Source of the DNA: Phytobacter diazotrophicus
Lineage (GTDB): Bacteria > Pseudomonadota > Gammaproteobacteria > Enterobacterales > Enterobacteriaceae
Assembly: GCA_004346725.1 (NCBI GenBank)
Contig: SMDE01000003.1
Location: 1 to 64,000 of the forward strand
Length of the DNA stretch: 64,000 nucleotides
Reading direction: 5' to 3'
Shown here: positions 47,675-58,572 of the stretch, piece after piece
How positions within the stretch are numbered: position 1 is the stretch's first letter
Layout: the number at the start of each line of letters is the position of its first letter
The notes under the pieces: generated by a model
Database searches by the model: none
What the model saw: only the letters and a program-made list of their open reading frames with translations
Told to the model about the DNA's origin: nothing
Made by a program: the position numbers and the translations under genes

Positions 47675-50308
47675 TTACTCGTCGGCGTCGTCGTCAGCCG
47701 CGCCATCGTCAACTTCCGGGGCGATTTCATCATCCCCTTCCGCGACGCTGCCATCAATGGAGTCAAGTTCTTCGTCGTCCACCGGTTCGGCTACACGCTG
47801 CAGACCGACCACGTTTTCGTCTTCCGCGGTACGAATAAGGATAACACCCTGGGTATTACGCCCTACCACGCTGATTTCCGACACACGCGTACGCACCAGC
47901 GTACCAGCATCGGTGATCATCATGATCTGGTCGGTATCCGTAACCTGTACCGCACCCACCACGGAACCGTTACGTTCGGTCACCTTGATGGAGATAACGC
48001 CCTGCGTACCACGAGATTTGGTCGGGTACTCGGTTTCAGCCGTACGTTTACCGTAGCCATTCTGCGTCACGGTGAGGATTGCCCCTTCGCCACGTGGAAT
48101 GATCAGCGAAACGACTTTGTCCTCGCCTGCCAGCTTGATACCGCGAACACCTGTTGCGGTACGTCCCATCGCACGAACAGCATCTTCTTTGAAGCGCACC
48201 ACTTTACCGGCGGCAGAGAACAGCATGACTTCGTCCTGACCAGAGGTCAGATCGACGCCGATCAGTTCGTCGCCTTCATTGAGGTTAACCGCAATGATCC
48301 CGGCAGAGCGCGGACGGCTGAACTCGGTCAACGCGGTTTTCTTCACGGTACCGCTGGCGGTCGCCATAAAGACGCTTACGCCCTCTTCATACTCGCGTAC
48401 CGGCAGAATGGCAGTAATACGTTCATTCGGCTCCAGCGGCAGAAGGTTGACGATCGGACGACCACGCGCGCCACGACTCGCTTCCGGCAACTGGTAAACT
48501 TTCATCCAGTACAGACGACCACGGCTGGAGAAGCAGAGGATCGTGTCGTGGGTGTTGGCCACCAGCAGACGGTCGATAAAGTCTTCTTCTTTAATACGCG
48601 CCGCAGACTTGCCTTTACCGCCACGACGTTGCGCTTCGTAGTCGGTAAGCGGCTGGTACTTCACATAGCCCTGATGCGACAGCGTAACCACAACATCTTC
48701 TTCGTTGATCAGATCTTCGATGTTGATGTCGGCGGTATTGGCGGTGATCTCAGTACGACGCTCGTCACCGAACTGCTCACGAACCAGTTCCAGCTCTTCG
48801 CGGATAACTTCCATCAGACGATCGGCGCTGCCGAGGATATGCAGCAGCTCGGCAATCTGTTCCAGCAGCTCTTTATACTCGTCGAGCAGTTTTTCATGCT
48901 CAAGGCCCGTCAGTTTCTGCAGACGCAGATCCAGAATCGCCTGTGCCTGCTGTTCGGTCAGGTAGTATTTGCCGTCACGAATACCGAACTCTGGCTCCAG
49001 CCATTCAGGGCGCGCGGCGTTATCGCCCGCACGTTCCAGCATGGCGGAAACGTTGCCCAAATCCCACGGCTGTGCGATAAGACCGGCTTTCGCTTCTGCC
49101 GGGGTCGGCGCACGGCGAATCAGTTCGATAATCGGATCGATATTGGCCAGCGCAACGGCCAGCGCTTCAAGGATATGCGCACGGTCGCGCGCTTTGCGCA
49201 GTTCGAAAATCGTACGACGCGTCACGACTTCGCGGCGGTGACGGACAAACGCGGACAGAATGTCTTTCAGGTTCATGATCTTCGGCTGACCATGGTGCAG
49301 TGCCACCATGTTGATACCGAAGGAAACCTGGAGCTGGGTCTGGGAGTACAGGTTATTCAGTACCACCTCACCCACTGCGTCACGTTTGATTTCAATCACG
49401 ATGCGCATCCCGTCTTTATCAGACTCGTCACGCAGCGCGCTGATACCCTCAACGCGTTTATCTTTAACCAGCTCGGCAATTTTCTCGATCAGGCGTGCTT
49501 TGTTCACCTGATACGGAATTTCATGCACGATAATGGTTTCACGACCGGTTTTCGCGTCAGCTTCCACTTCCGCGCGGGCGCGAATATAAATTTTGCCACG
49601 CCCGGTTCGGTACGCTTCTTCAATACCGCGACGACCATTAATAATGGCGGCGGTCGGGAAGTCTGGCCCAGGGATATGTTCCATCAGCCCTTCAACGCTG
49701 ATGTCTTCATTATCAATGTACGCCAGGCAACCGTTAATCACTTCCGTCAGGTTATGCGGAGGAATGTTGGTCGCCATCCCGACTGCAATACCGGAAGACC
49801 CGTTCACCAGCAGGTTCGGGATCTTGGTAGGCATAACATCAGGGATTTTTTCCGTACCGTCGTAGTTGTCGACGTAATCAACGGTCTCTTTTTCCAGATC
49901 GGCCATCAGCTCATGGGCAATTTTCGCCAGACGGATTTCCGTATAACGCATTGCCGCCGCGGAGTCGCCGTCAATCGAACCGAAGTTACCCTGACCATCA
50001 ACCAGCATGTAGCGCAGTGAAAATGGCTGTGCCATACGCACAATGGTGTCATACACTGCGGAATCACCATGGGGATGGTATTTACCGATTACGTCACCAA
50101 CGACACGGGCAGATTTTTTGTAGGCTTTGTTCCAGTCATTGCCCAAGACGTTCATGGCGTAAAGTACGCGACGGTGAACCGGCTTTAGACCATCGCGGAC
50201 ATCTGGCAGCGCACGGCCAACAATGACCGACATGGCATAATCCAGATAAGAACTTTTCAGCTCTTCCTCGATGTTGACCGGTGTAATTTCTCTCGCAAGG
50301 TCGCTCAT
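47675..50308 (-). CDS. gyrA: DNA gyrase subunit A
   Basis: A subunit of the type II topoisomerase that introduces negative supercoils. 877 residues. The quinolone-determining region reads [14 protein letters not shown] with Ser83 and Asp87, the quinolone-susceptible residues of most enterics. The active-site Tyr122 is in [10 protein letters not shown]. The C-terminal domain has the GyrA box QRRGGKG needed to wrap DNA and ends in an acidic tail. Transcribed away from ubiG. Confidence 0.98.
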   Translation of the reverse strand: MSDLAREITPVNIEEELKSSYLDYAMSVIVGRALPDVRDGLKPVHRRVLYAMNVLGNDWNKAYKKSARVVGDVIGKYHPHGDSAVYDTIVRMAQPFSLRYMLVDGQGNFGSIDGDSAAAMRYTEIRLAKIAHELMADLEKETVDYVDNYDGTEKIPDVMPTKIPNLLVNGSSGIAVGMATNIPPHNLTEVINGCLAYIDNEDISVEGLMEHIPGPDFPTAAIINGRRGIEEAYRTGRGKIYIRARAEVEADAKTGRETIIVHEIPYQVNKARLIEKIAELVKDKRVEGISALRDESDKDGMRIVIEIKRDAVGEVVLNNLYSQTQLQVSFGINMVALHHGQPKIMNLKDILSAFVRHRREVVTRRTIFELRKARDRAHILEALAVALANIDPIIELIRRAPTPAEAKAGLIAQPWDLGNVSAMLERAGDNAARPEWLEPEFGIRDGKYYLTEQQAQAILDLRLQKLTGLEHEKLLDEYKELLEQIAELLHILGSADRLMEVIREELELVREQFGDERRTEITANTADINIEDLINEEDVVVTLSHQGYVKYQPLTDYEAQRRGGKGKSAARIKEEDFIDRLLVANTHDTILCFSSRGRLYWMKVYQLPEASRGARGRPIVNLLPLEPNERITAILPVREYEEGVSVFMATASGTVKKTALTEFSRPRSAGIIAVNLNEGDELIGVDLTSGQDEVMLFSAAGKVVRFKEDAVRAMGRTATGVRGIKLAGEDKVVSLIIPRGEGAILTVTQNGYGKRTAETEYPTKSRGTQGVISIKVTERNGSVVGAVQVTDTDQIMMITDAGTLVRTRVSEISVVGRNTQGVILIRTAEDENVVGLQRVAEPVDDEELDSIDGSVAEGDDEIAPEVDDGAADDDADE

Positions 50309-50399
50309 CTAACCGCTATCCCTCTACTGTATCCCGGATTCAAAGGTCGCAAATTATAACACAACCGTAATGAATCAGGTAAACGGAAAGACCCCGCAG

Positions 50400-50432
50400 G
50401 GCGCTTTATTAGCGCCAGCAGACTGTTATACT
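50400..50432 (+). promoter_or_regulatory. Candidate ubiG promoter with a small dyad
   Basis: TATACT at 50427-50432 is a good -10; TTTATT at 50405-50410 is a weak -35 at 16 bases. The -35 lies inside a perfect dyad GGCGCT-TTATT-AGCGCC (50400-50416). The start codon follows 35 bases after the -10. Confidence 0.45.
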
Positions 50433-50466
50433 CATCCGTCTTGCTAAATAAGGAGTACGTATCCCC

Positions 50467-51195
50467 ATGAATGCCGAAAAAACGTCGGTTGCTCAAAACG
50501 TTGACCAGGCTGAAATTGCCAAATTTGAAGCGGTCGCCTCTCGCTGGTGGGATCTGGAAGGCGAATTCAAACCTCTTCATCGCATCAATCCATTACGTCT
50601 GGGCTATATTGCAGAACGTGCTGACGGTCTGTTTGGCAAGAATGTCCTGGATGTCGGCTGTGGTGGCGGCATTCTGGCGGAGAGCATGGCGCGCGAAGGG
50701 GCGATAGTCACCGGGCTGGATATGGGCTTTGAACCGCTACAGGTCGCCAGGCTGCATGCTCTGGAGTCCGGCATTCGCGTCGAATACGTGCAAGAGACCG
50801 TCGAAGACCACGCCGACAAACATCCGCAGCAATATGATGTTGTCACCTGCATGGAGATGCTGGAACACGTACCGGACCCGCAATCGGTGGTCAACGCCTG
50901 CGCGCAGCTGGTTAAACCCGGCGGCCACGTCTTCTTCTCGACGATTAACCGTAACGGCAAAGCGTGGTTAATGGCGGTGGTTGGCGCGGAGTATGTGCTG
51001 AAAATGGTGCCGAAAGGGACGCACGACGTGAAGAAATTTATCAAACCGGCAGAACTGCTCGGTTGGGTGAATGAATCCGGGTTAAAGGAGCGTCACATTA
51101 CGGGCCTGCATTATAACCCGCTGTTAAATGCCTTTAAGCTCGCGCCCGGTGTGGATGTGAATTATATGTTACATACAAAGCCAAAAAACGTCTGA
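50467..51195 (+). CDS. ubiG: Ubiquinone biosynthesis O-methyltransferase UbiG
   Basis: SAM-dependent enzyme catalysing both O-methylations of ubiquinone synthesis. 242 residues: class I methyltransferase fold with motif [14 protein letters not shown] (about 58-70), an acidic end of strand 2 at GLDMG and the UbiG-specific motif EMLEHVPDP. The start has AAGGAG about 13 bases upstream. It is read away from gyrA, sharing the intergenic region. Confidence 0.96.
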   Translation: MNAEKTSVAQNVDQAEIAKFEAVASRWWDLEGEFKPLHRINPLRLGYIAERADGLFGKNVLDVGCGGGILAESMAREGAIVTGLDMGFEPLQVARLHALESGIRVEYVQETVEDHADKHPQQYDVVTCMEMLEHVPDPQSVVNACAQLVKPGGHVFFSTINRNGKAWLMAVVGAEYVLKMVPKGTHDVKKFIKPAELLGWVNESGLKERHITGLHYNPLLNAFKLAPGVDVNYMLHTKPKNV

Positions 51196-51421
51196 CGTCA
51201 TTCACTATTCTTATAAAGATTGCGCTACATCATGTCGCGCGATCTCCCCTTCCCGATGAAGAAATCAGCGTTTGATCAAATTTTCATTTTTTTTTGCGAA
51301 ATATTGACATCCCCGCCAGGCCTTATGCGACGTGGACTTAGCCTTTATCACTCTTTTGCAACCTCAATTTAACGTCAAAATCAACTCTTGTACTCAAAAG
51401 AATCCTTACTAGAATACTCAC

Positions 51422-51502
51422 CATATAGCGTTTCTCTTATCATATACCCCCAACATATAGTATTTATCCACAGACTTAGTCACAACGTGGTTCTGTGGAT
51501 AA
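51422..51502 (+). promoter_or_regulatory. nrdAB control region: NrdR and DnaA boxes
   Basis: Two CATATAG motifs (51422-51428 and 51454-51460) are 32 bases apart, about three helical turns, as in paired NrdR boxes. Two perfect DnaA boxes follow in opposite orientation: TTATCCACA at 51464-51472 and TGTGGATAA at 51494-51502. Both regulators act on nrdAB in E. coli. The remainder of the 346-base gap after ubiG is AT-rich with no gene. Confidence 0.7.
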
Positions 51503-51541
51503 TTGGGGGATATTTTTTATTCACGGACAGGTAAATTTCAC

Positions 51542-53827
51542 ATGAATCAGAGTCTGCTGGTGACAAAGCGCGACGGTAGCACCGAGCGCATCAATCTCGA
51601 CAAAATTCATCGGGTGCTGGATTGGGCGGCAGAGGGGCTGAGTAATGTATCCATCTCCCAGGTGGAACTGCGTTCCCATATTCAGTTCTACGACGGCATC
51701 AAAACGTCCGACATTCATGAGACTATTATCAAAGCCGCTGCGGACCTGATCTCCCGTGAAGCGCCAGACTACCAGTACCTCGCCGCGCGCCTGGCCATTT
51801 TCCACCTGCGTAAAAAAGCCTACGGTCAGTTCGAGCCGCCAGCGCTGTACGACCATGTGGTAAAAATGGTTGAACTTGGCAAATACGACACGCATCTGCT
51901 GGAAGACTACACGGAAGAAGAGTTCAAGCAGATGGACGAGTTTATCGACCACTGGCGCGATATGAATTTCTCCTACGCGGCCGTTAAGCAGCTTGAAGGC
52001 AAATACCTGGTTCAGAACCGTGTAACCGGCGAAATCTACGAGAGCGCGCAGTTCCTCTATATCCTGGTGGCTGCCTGCCTGTTCTCAGGGTATCCACGCG
52101 AGACGCGTCTGAGCTACGTGAAGCGCTTCTATGATGCGGTCTCTACATTCAAAATTTCTCTGCCGACGCCGATTATGTCCGGCGTACGTACTCCGACCCG
52201 TCAGTTCAGCTCTTGCGTGCTGATCGAGTGCGGCGACAGTCTGGACTCTATCAACGCCACTTCCAGCGCAATTGTGAAATACGTTTCCCAGCGTGCCGGT
52301 ATCGGCATCAACGCGGGTCGTATTCGTGCGCTGGGTAGCCCGATTCGCGGCGGTGAAGCGTTCCATACCGGCTGTATCCCGTTCTACAAACACTTCCAGA
52401 CCGCGGTAAAATCCTGCTCTCAGGGCGGTGTGCGCGGTGGCGCGGCGACCCTGTTCTATCCGATGTGGCATCTGGAAGTTGAAAGCCTGCTGGTTCTGAA
52501 AAACAACCGTGGCGTTGAAGGTAACCGTGTACGTCACATGGACTACGGCGTACAGATCAATAAACTGATGTACACCCGCCTGCTGAAAGGGGAAGAGATC
52601 ACCCTGTTCAGCCCGTCTGACGTCCCGGGCCTGTATGACGCGTTCTTCGCCGATCAGGATGAATTCGAACGTCTTTACACCAAATATGAGAAAGACGACA
52701 GCATCCGCAAACAGCGTGTGAAAGCCGTTGAGCTGTTCTCGCTGATGATGCAGGAACGTGCCTCTACCGGCCGTATCTATATCCAGAACGTTGACCATTG
52801 CAATACCCACAGCCCGTTTGACCCGGTGGTTGCGCCAGTGCGCCAGTCTAACCTGTGCCTGGAAATCGCTCTGCCAACCAAACCGCTGGAAGACGTGAAC
52901 GACGAAAACGGTGAAATCGCGCTCTGCACGCTGTCTGCCTTTAACCTGGGTGCGATTTCTAATCTGGATGAGCTGGAAGAGCTGGCGGTGCTTGCCGTGC
53001 GTGCGCTGGATGCCCTGCTGGATTACCAGGACTACCCGATTCCGGCGGCAAAACGCGGTGCAATGGGCCGCCGTACGCTGGGTATTGGCGTGATTAACTT
53101 CGCCTACTGGCTGGCGAAAAACGGCAAACGCTACTCCGACGGCAGCGCCAACAACCTGACCCACAAAACGTTCGAAGCAATCCAGTACTACCTGCTGAAA
53201 GCATCTAACGAACTGGCGAAAGAGCAAGGCGCATGCCCGTGGTTTAACGAAACCACCTACTCCAAAGGCATTATGCCTATTGATACCTACAAGAAAGACC
53301 TGGACGGTATCACCAGCGAGCCGCTGCACTACGACTGGGACGCCCTGCGTGAATCGGTGAAAACTTACGGCCTGCGTAACTCCACGCTGTCTGCGCTGAT
53401 GCCGTCGGAAACCTCATCGCAGATCTCCAATGCCACCAACGGCATTGAGCCACCGCGCGGCCATGTGAGCATCAAGGCGTCGAAAGACGGTATCCTGCGT
53501 CAGGTGGTGCCGGATTATGAGTTGCTGAAAGATAAGTACGAGCTGCTGTGGGAAATGCCGAACAACGACGGCTATCTGCAACTGGTGGGCATCATGCAGA
53601 AATTTATCGACCAGTCGATCTCTGCAAATACCAACTATGACCCGACACGTTTCCCGTCCGGAAAAGTGCCGATGCAGCAATTGCTGAAAGACTTGCTCAC
53701 TGCCTATAAATTTGGCGTGAAGACCCTGTACTATCAAAACACCCGCGACGGTGCGGAAGATGCGCAGGATGATCTGGTGCCGTCCATTCAGGATGATGGC
53801 TGCGAAAGCGGCGCATGTAAGATCTAA
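51542..53827 (+). CDS. nrdA: Class Ia ribonucleoside-diphosphate reductase alpha subunit
   Basis: Catalytic subunit that reduces ribonucleotides to deoxyribonucleotides. 761 residues, as in E. coli. The N-terminal ATP-cone (LVTKRDGSTERINLDKIHRV) binds dATP for activity control. Active-site cysteines lie in SSCVLIECGD, NLCLEIALP and CTLSAFNLG, and the C-terminal redox pair is in GCESGACKI. The start is the ATG of MNQSLL; the frame is open 13 codons upstream through a DnaA-box region. A REP element separates it from nrdB. Confidence 0.98.
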   Translation: MNQSLLVTKRDGSTERINLDKIHRVLDWAAEGLSNVSISQVELRSHIQFYDGIKTSDIHETIIKAAADLISREAPDYQYLAARLAIFHLRKKAYGQFEPPALYDHVVKMVELGKYDTHLLEDYTEEEFKQMDEFIDHWRDMNFSYAAVKQLEGKYLVQNRVTGEIYESAQFLYILVAACLFSGYPRETRLSYVKRFYDAVSTFKISLPTPIMSGVRTPTRQFSSCVLIECGDSLDSINATSSAIVKYVSQRAGIGINAGRIRALGSPIRGGEAFHTGCIPFYKHFQTAVKSCSQGGVRGGAATLFYPMWHLEVESLLVLKNNRGVEGNRVRHMDYGVQINKLMYTRLLKGEEITLFSPSDVPGLYDAFFADQDEFERLYTKYEKDDSIRKQRVKAVELFSLMMQERASTGRIYIQNVDHCNTHSPFDPVVAPVRQSNLCLEIALPTKPLEDVNDENGEIALCTLSAFNLGAISNLDELEELAVLAVRALDALLDYQDYPIPAAKRGAMGRRTLGIGVINFAYWLAKNGKRYSDGSANNLTHKTFEAIQYYLLKASNELAKEQGACPWFNETTYSKGIMPIDTYKKDLDGITSEPLHYDWDALRESVKTYGLRNSTLSALMPSETSSQISNATNGIEPPRGHVSIKASKDGILRQVVPDYELLKDKYELLWEMPNNDGYLQLVGIMQKFIDQSISANTNYDPTRFPSGKVPMQQLLKDLLTAYKFGVKTLYYQNTRDGAEDAQDDLVPSIQDDGCESGACKI

Positions 53828-53833
53828 TGTAAA

Positions 53834-53866
53834 TGCCGGGTAACGCTACGCTTACCCGGCCTACGA
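53834..53866. repeat. REP (palindromic unit) element between nrdA and nrdB
   Basis: TGCCGGGTAA and TTACCCGGC around a short centre, ending in CCTACG, is the usual enterobacterial REP form. It lies in the 81-base nrdA-nrdB gap, where it may protect the upstream mRNA from 3' exonucleases. Confidence 0.85.
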
Positions 53867-53908
53867 TTTTGTTTGCCCGATCTACAAAATCTCTCACAGG
53901 ACACACTC

Positions 53909-55039
53909 ATGGCATACACCACCTTTTCACAGACGAAAAACGACCAGCTCAAAGAGCCGATGTTCTTCGGGCAGCCGGTCAACGTGGCACGCTACGATCA
54001 GCAAAAATATGACATCTTTGAAAAGCTGATTGAAAAGCAACTCTCCTTCTTCTGGCGTCCGGAAGAAGTTGACGTTTCCCGCGACCGTATTGACTACCAG
54101 GCGTTGCCGGAACACGAAAAACACATTTTCATCAGCAACCTGAAATACCAGACGCTGCTGGACTCTATTCAGGGTCGTAGCCCGAACGTGGCGCTGTTGC
54201 CGCTGATTTCGATCCCGGAACTGGAAACCTGGGTTGAAACTTGGGCGTTTTCAGAAACGATCCATTCGCGCTCTTACACCCACATCATCCGTAATATCGT
54301 GAACGATCCGGCGATTGTGTTTGACGATATCGTCACCAACGAGCAGATCCAGAAACGTGCCGAGGGCATTTCGGCCTATTACGATGAGCTGATTGAGCTA
54401 ACCAGCTATTGGCATCTGCTTGGCGAAGGTACCCATACCGTTAACGGTAAAACCGTGACCGTGAACCTGCGTGAGCTGAAAAAGAAACTGTATTTGTGTC
54501 TGATGAGCGTTAACGCACTGGAAGCTATTCGCTTCTACGTCAGCTTTGCCTGTTCTTTCGCCTTTGCGGAGCGCGAATTGATGGAAGGCAACGCCAAAAT
54601 CATCCGTCTGATTGCACGCGATGAAGCGCTGCATCTGACCGGGACTCAGCACATGCTGAACCTGCTGCGTTCAGGTAGCGATGACCCGGAAATGGCGGAG
54701 ATTGCCGAAGAGTGCAAACAGGAGTGCTATGACCTGTTCGTCCAGGCGGCGCAGCAGGAGAAAGAGTGGGCAGAGTATCTGTTCCGCGACGGCTCCATGA
54801 TCGGTCTGAATAAAGACATCCTGTGGCAGTATATTGAGTACATCACCAATATCCGCATGCAGGCGGTCGGCCTGGACTTGCCGTTCCAGACCCGCTCGAA
54901 CCCGATTCCGTGGATCAATACCTGGCTGGTCTCTGACAACGTTCAGGTGGCTCCGCAGGAAGTGGAAGTCAGCTCTTATCTGGTTGGCCAGATCGACGCC
55001 GAAGTCGATACCGACGACCTGAGTAACTTCCAGCTCTGA
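53909..55039 (+). CDS. nrdB: Class Ia ribonucleoside-diphosphate reductase beta subunit
   Basis: Carries the diferric tyrosyl radical used by NrdA. 376 residues. Iron ligands are visible in the helical bundle ([14 protein letters not shown] and [13 protein letters not shown]); the radical tyrosine is Tyr123 in RSYTHIIRN (Tyr122 without Met). It ends DDLSNFQL, the tail that docks on NrdA. The start is the ATG of MAYTTFSQT with CAGGA upstream. Its TGA overlaps the ATG of yfaE by one base. Confidence 0.98.
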   Translation: MAYTTFSQTKNDQLKEPMFFGQPVNVARYDQQKYDIFEKLIEKQLSFFWRPEEVDVSRDRIDYQALPEHEKHIFISNLKYQTLLDSIQGRSPNVALLPLISIPELETWVETWAFSETIHSRSYTHIIRNIVNDPAIVFDDIVTNEQIQKRAEGISAYYDELIELTSYWHLLGEGTHTVNGKTVTVNLRELKKKLYLCLMSVNALEAIRFYVSFACSFAFAERELMEGNAKIIRLIARDEALHLTGTQHMLNLLRSGSDDPEMAEIAEECKQECYDLFVQAAQQEKEWAEYLFRDGSMIGLNKDILWQYIEYITNIRMQAVGLDLPFQTRSNPIPWINTWLVSDNVQVAPQEVEVSSYLVGQIDAEVDTDDLSNFQL

Positions 55040-55293
55040 TGACGCGCGTAACCTTACGGCTGACGGGCACACAGGTGTTGTGCCAGGAAGAACATCCGTC
55101 ATTGCTGGTGGCGCTGGAATCACACCGCGTGCCGGTGGAATACCAGTGCCGCGAAGGTTATTGCGGCTCCTGTCGCTGCCGCCTGGTCACAGGCCAGGTC
55201 GACTGGCTGACCGAGCCGCTGGCCTTTATCCAGCCTGACGAAATATTACCCTGCTGCTGCAAAGCAAAAGGGGATATTGAGATTGAAATGTAA
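55039..55293 (+). CDS. yfaE: 2Fe-2S ferredoxin YfaE
   Basis: Small cytosolic plant-type ferredoxin that supplies electrons to build and maintain the NrdB cofactor. 84 residues with the cluster ligands C-x4-C-x2-C in CREGYCGSC and a distal cysteine in LPCCCKAKG. Translationally coupled to nrdB by a one-base overlap, which fits its role. Confidence 0.96.
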   Translation: MTRVTLRLTGTQVLCQEEHPSLLVALESHRVPVEYQCREGYCGSCRCRLVTGQVDWLTEPLAFIQPDEILPCCCKAKGDIEIEM

Positions 55294-55316
55294 AAGGGCC
55301 GCGCGCGGCCCTTTTT
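55292..55316. terminator. Terminator between nrdAB-yfaE and glpT
   Basis: GGGCCGCG and CGCGGCCC form a self-complementary stem with A4 before and T5 after, serving both converging genes. Confidence 0.88.
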
Positions 55317-55322
55317 ATTGCC

Positions 55323-56675
55323 TTATCGGCGCTTAGCCGCCACTTGTGCATGATGTTTGCGTTCGCCAATCATCACCACAATCAGCAAAAGCACAGCCAG
55401 AATGCTGCCGCCAATCATCACCATAAAACCACCGTCCCAGCCAAAGAAATCGACGGTGTAACCCACAATCGCACTGGCCGCCACCGACCCGCCAAGGTAG
55501 CCGAATAAACCGGTGAAGCCCGCTGCCGTACCGGCGGCTTTTTTCGGAGCCAGTTCAAGAGCGTGCAGACCAATGAGCATCACCGGGCCGTAGATCAGGA
55601 AGCCAATGACAATCATACAGACCATATCTATCGTCGGATTGCCCGCCGGGTTTAACCAGTAGATGATCGTGGCAATGGTGACCAGCGTCATAAAGAAGAC
55701 GCCTGTTGCACCACGGTTACCTTTGAAGACTTTGTCCGACATCCAGCCGCAAATCAGCGTCCCTGGGATCCCGGCATATTCATAAAAGAAATAGGCCCAG
55801 GAAGATTTATCCAGCGCGAAATGTTTCACTTCTTTCAGGTAGGTGGGTGACCAGTCCAGAATGCCGTAGCGCAGCAGATAAACGAAGACGTTGGCGATGG
55901 CGATGTACCAGAGCAGACGGTTCGGGAAGACGTACTGCATAAAGATTTGCTTCGCCGTCAGCTCCTCTTCTGCCTTTTCGCTGTAATCGTCCGGGTAGTC
56001 GTTTTTATACTCTTCAATCGGCGGCAAGCCGCAGGACTGAGGAGTATCGCGCATCATAGCGAACGCGAAGATCGCCACAATGATTGCCCCAAACGCAGGC
56101 ATATACAGCGCCGCGTGCCAGTCGTTAAACCAGGCCATACCCAACAGGAACAGCAACGGGGGAATACCGCCGCCGACGTTGTGCGCACAGTTCCATACAG
56201 ACACTATCCTGCCACGCTCTTTTTGCGACCACCAGTGCACCATGGTACGTCCGCACGGCGGCCACCCCATTCCCTGGAACCAACCACACAGGAACAGCAG
56301 CACAAACATAATGGCAATGCTCGATGTCGCCCACGGGACAAATCCCATGAACAACATGACTGCCGCGGCCAGAATCAACCCGGCGGGCAGAAAAACGCGC
56401 GGATTCGAACGATCCGAGACCGACCCCATAATGAATTTTGAGAAACCATAGGCAATGGAGATCCCCGACAGCGCAAACCCTAAATCACCGCGGGAAAAGC
56501 CCTGCTCCACAAGGTAAGGCATGGCCAACGCAAAATTTTTGCGCACCAGATAATAGGCCGCATAGCCGAAGAAAATACCCAGGAAGATCTGCCAGCGCAG
56601 ACGACGATAAACCGGGTCGATACGATCTTCAGGAAGTCTTTCTCGGTGGGATTCTGGCCGGAAAATACTCAACAT
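55323..56675 (-). CDS. glpT: Glycerol-3-phosphate:phosphate antiporter GlpT
   Basis: Twelve-helix MFS transporter importing glycerol-3-phosphate in exchange for phosphate; also the entry route of fosfomycin. 450 residues. Arg45 ([12 protein letters not shown] region) and the second phosphate-binding arginine ([14 protein letters not shown], about 269) are kept, as is the MFS loop [10 protein letters not shown]. In E. coli glpQ follows in the same operon; here the next gene downstream is yfaE, convergent, so glpQ is absent from this locus. Confidence 0.97.
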   Translation of the reverse strand: MLSIFRPESHRERLPEDRIDPVYRRLRWQIFLGIFFGYAAYYLVRKNFALAMPYLVEQGFSRGDLGFALSGISIAYGFSKFIMGSVSDRSNPRVFLPAGLILAAAVMLFMGFVPWATSSIAIMFVLLFLCGWFQGMGWPPCGRTMVHWWSQKERGRIVSVWNCAHNVGGGIPPLLFLLGMAWFNDWHAALYMPAFGAIIVAIFAFAMMRDTPQSCGLPPIEEYKNDYPDDYSEKAEEELTAKQIFMQYVFPNRLLWYIAIANVFVYLLRYGILDWSPTYLKEVKHFALDKSSWAYFFYEYAGIPGTLICGWMSDKVFKGNRGATGVFFMTLVTIATIIYWLNPAGNPTIDMVCMIVIGFLIYGPVMLIGLHALELAPKKAAGTAAGFTGLFGYLGGSVAASAIVGYTVDFFGWDGGFMVMIGGSILAVLLLIVVMIGERKHHAQVAAKRR

Positions 56676-56949
56676 ATATGCCTCCGTGGCAGGGTTTTAT
56701 CATTATATGTGACTACTATGAGTGAAAACGAAACCATGATTTCGTTTGTAACGGTTTTACCCGGCAAATTCTAACGACAAAAGGCGATTTGTCGCACCTT
56801 ATGTTACATATTTATGACAAAGCTCCACTTTCAGACATAAAACCACTCTGGTTATTTTCGTTTTTTGCTCGAATATGCGCGATATCAAACAATCCATAGC
56901 AACAGTGTGGCTAAATGTTTCTATGGAATCCCGCTCGGAAGACGAAAAT
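56676..56949. promoter_or_regulatory. Divergent glpT/glpABC control region with GlpR-like operators
   Basis: Near glpA, a stretch at 56874-56893 (core TATGCGCGATATCAAACA) resembles the GlpR consensus TATGTTCGATAACGAACA, and an overlapping half-site GCTCGAATATGCGCG begins at 56867. A TGTGAC half-site near 56708 could belong to CRP. In E. coli this region carries GlpR, CRP and FNR sites. Individual sites here are weak and unproven. Confidence 0.45.
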
Positions 56950-58572
56950 ATGGGTAACTCAAACGATTACGATGTCATCATCATCGGCGGTGGCGCGACC
57001 GGAGCAGGCATCGCCCGCGACTGTGCATTGCGCGGACTGCGCGTGGTACTGCTTGAACGCCATGACATTGCCACAGGTGCCACCGGCCGCAATCACGGTT
57101 TATTGCACAGCGGTGCGCGTTACGCAGTGACCGATAACGAATCCGCCCGGGAATGTATTGCAGAAAACCACATCCTCAAGCGTATCGCTCGCCACTGTAT
57201 TGAGCCTACAGACGGTTTATTTATCACCCTGCCGGAAGACGATCTGGCTTATCAGCCTGTCTTTATTGACGCCTGCCAGCGCGCAGGGATTAACGCGCAG
57301 GCCATTACGCCAGAAGAAGCGCGGCGCACGGAGCCCAGCGTAAATCCGGCACTGACTGGTGCCGTCCGCGTACCCGATGGCACTGTGGATCCTTTTCGCC
57401 TGACGGCCAGTAATATGCTGGATGCGCGTGAACATGGCGCCACTATCCTGACAGGCCACGAAGTCTGCGGATTAATACGCCAGGGCGACAGGGTCACCGG
57501 TGTACAACTGATGAACCCGCAAACCCATGAAATTTATCCTCTGCATGCTCCTGTCGTGGTCAATGCCGCCGGGATTTGGGGCCAGCGCATCGCGGAGTAT
57601 GCGGATTTACGGATTCGCATGTTCCCGGCCAAAGGAGCCCTGCTGATACTCGACCACCGTATCAATCAGCATGTGATAAACCGTTGTCGTAAACCGGCAG
57701 ATGCCGACATCCTCGTACCCGGCGATACCATTTCCCTGATTGGCACCACCTCGACGCATATTGACTATAAGGATATTGACAACATCCGGGTGACGCCCGA
57801 AGAGGTCGATATTCTGCTGCGTGAAGGGGAAAAGCTGGCGCCAGTGATGGCGCAAACCCGTATCCTGCGCGCCTATGCAGGCGTACGTCCTTTGGTTGCC
57901 AGCGATGATGACCCGACAGGACGTAACGTAAGCCGCGGTATTGTGCTGCTCGATCACGCTCAACGTGACGGGATGGAAGGCTTTATCACCATTACTGGCG
58001 GCAAGCTGATGACCTACCGTCTGATGGCGGAGTGGGCCACAGATGCCGTCTGCCGCAAGCTCGGTCTTAACACCCCTTGTACCACAGCGACAACGCCGTT
58101 GCCCGGTTCACAGCAGCCTACCGAACAGGCGCTGAAAAAAATTATCTCACTGCCGGTGCCGCTACGCGGTTCGGCTATTTATCGCCATGGCGATCGCACA
58201 CCAGCCTCGCTGGGCAGCGATCGCCACAGTCGTAGCCTGGTGTGCGAATGCGAAGCCGTCACCGCCGGGGAAGTCCAGTATGCCGTTGAAAACTTGAATG
58301 TTAACTCTCTGCTGGATCTGCGCCGCCGTACCCGCGTGGGCATGGGCACATGTCAGGGTGAACTGTGCGCCTGTCGCGCAGCCGGCTTACTGCACAGCAT
58401 GCGGGTGACCAGTGAAACAGAATCTATTAACCAGCTTTGCGCATTTTTGAATGAGCGCTGGAAGGGCATCAAACCTGTCGCCTGGGGGGATGCGCTACGC
58501 GAAAGTGAATTTACACGTTGGGTCTATCAAGGACTGTGCGGGCTGGAAAAGGAGCCAACTGATGAAATTTGA
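56950..58572 (+). CDS. glpA: Anaerobic glycerol-3-phosphate dehydrogenase subunit A
   Basis: Catalytic FAD subunit oxidising glycerol-3-phosphate to dihydroxyacetone phosphate in anaerobic respiration. 540 residues: FAD motif VIIIGGGATGAGIARDC at the start, GRNHGLLHSGARYAV, and a C-terminal BFD-like [2Fe-2S]-type cysteine region with VCECE and GTCQGELCACRA. I take the ATG of MGNSNDYDV, which has GGAAG upstream and matches the E. coli length; ATGs at 56923 and 56875 would add 9 or 25 residues. Overlaps glpB by 11 bases. Confidence 0.95.
   Translation: MGNSNDYDVIIIGGGATGAGIARDCALRGLRVVLLERHDIATGATGRNHGLLHSGARYAVTDNESARECIAENHILKRIARHCIEPTDGLFITLPEDDLAYQPVFIDACQRAGINAQAITPEEARRTEPSVNPALTGAVRVPDGTVDPFRLTASNMLDAREHGATILTGHEVCGLIRQGDRVTGVQLMNPQTHEIYPLHAPVVVNAAGIWGQRIAEYADLRIRMFPAKGALLILDHRINQHVINRCRKPADADILVPGDTISLIGTTSTHIDYKDIDNIRVTPEEVDILLREGEKLAPVMAQTRILRAYAGVRPLVASDDDPTGRNVSRGIVLLDHAQRDGMEGFITITGGKLMTYRLMAEWATDAVCRKLGLNTPCTTATTPLPGSQQPTEQALKKIISLPVPLRGSAIYRHGDRTPASLGSDRHSRSLVCECEAVTAGEVQYAVENLNVNSLLDLRRRTRVGMGTCQGELCACRAAGLLHSMRVTSETESINQLCAFLNERWKGIKPVAWGDALRESEFTRWVYQGLCGLEKEPTDEI

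Noticed and set aside
47633..50020. 795-codon open frame antisense to gyrA
   Set aside because: It lies wholly within conserved gyrA, has no ribosome site, and its translation has the odd composition typical of a GC-rich reverse strand.
52085..53329. 414-codon frame antisense to nrdA
   Set aside because: A shadow of a strongly codon-biased gene; no domain or start signal is seen.
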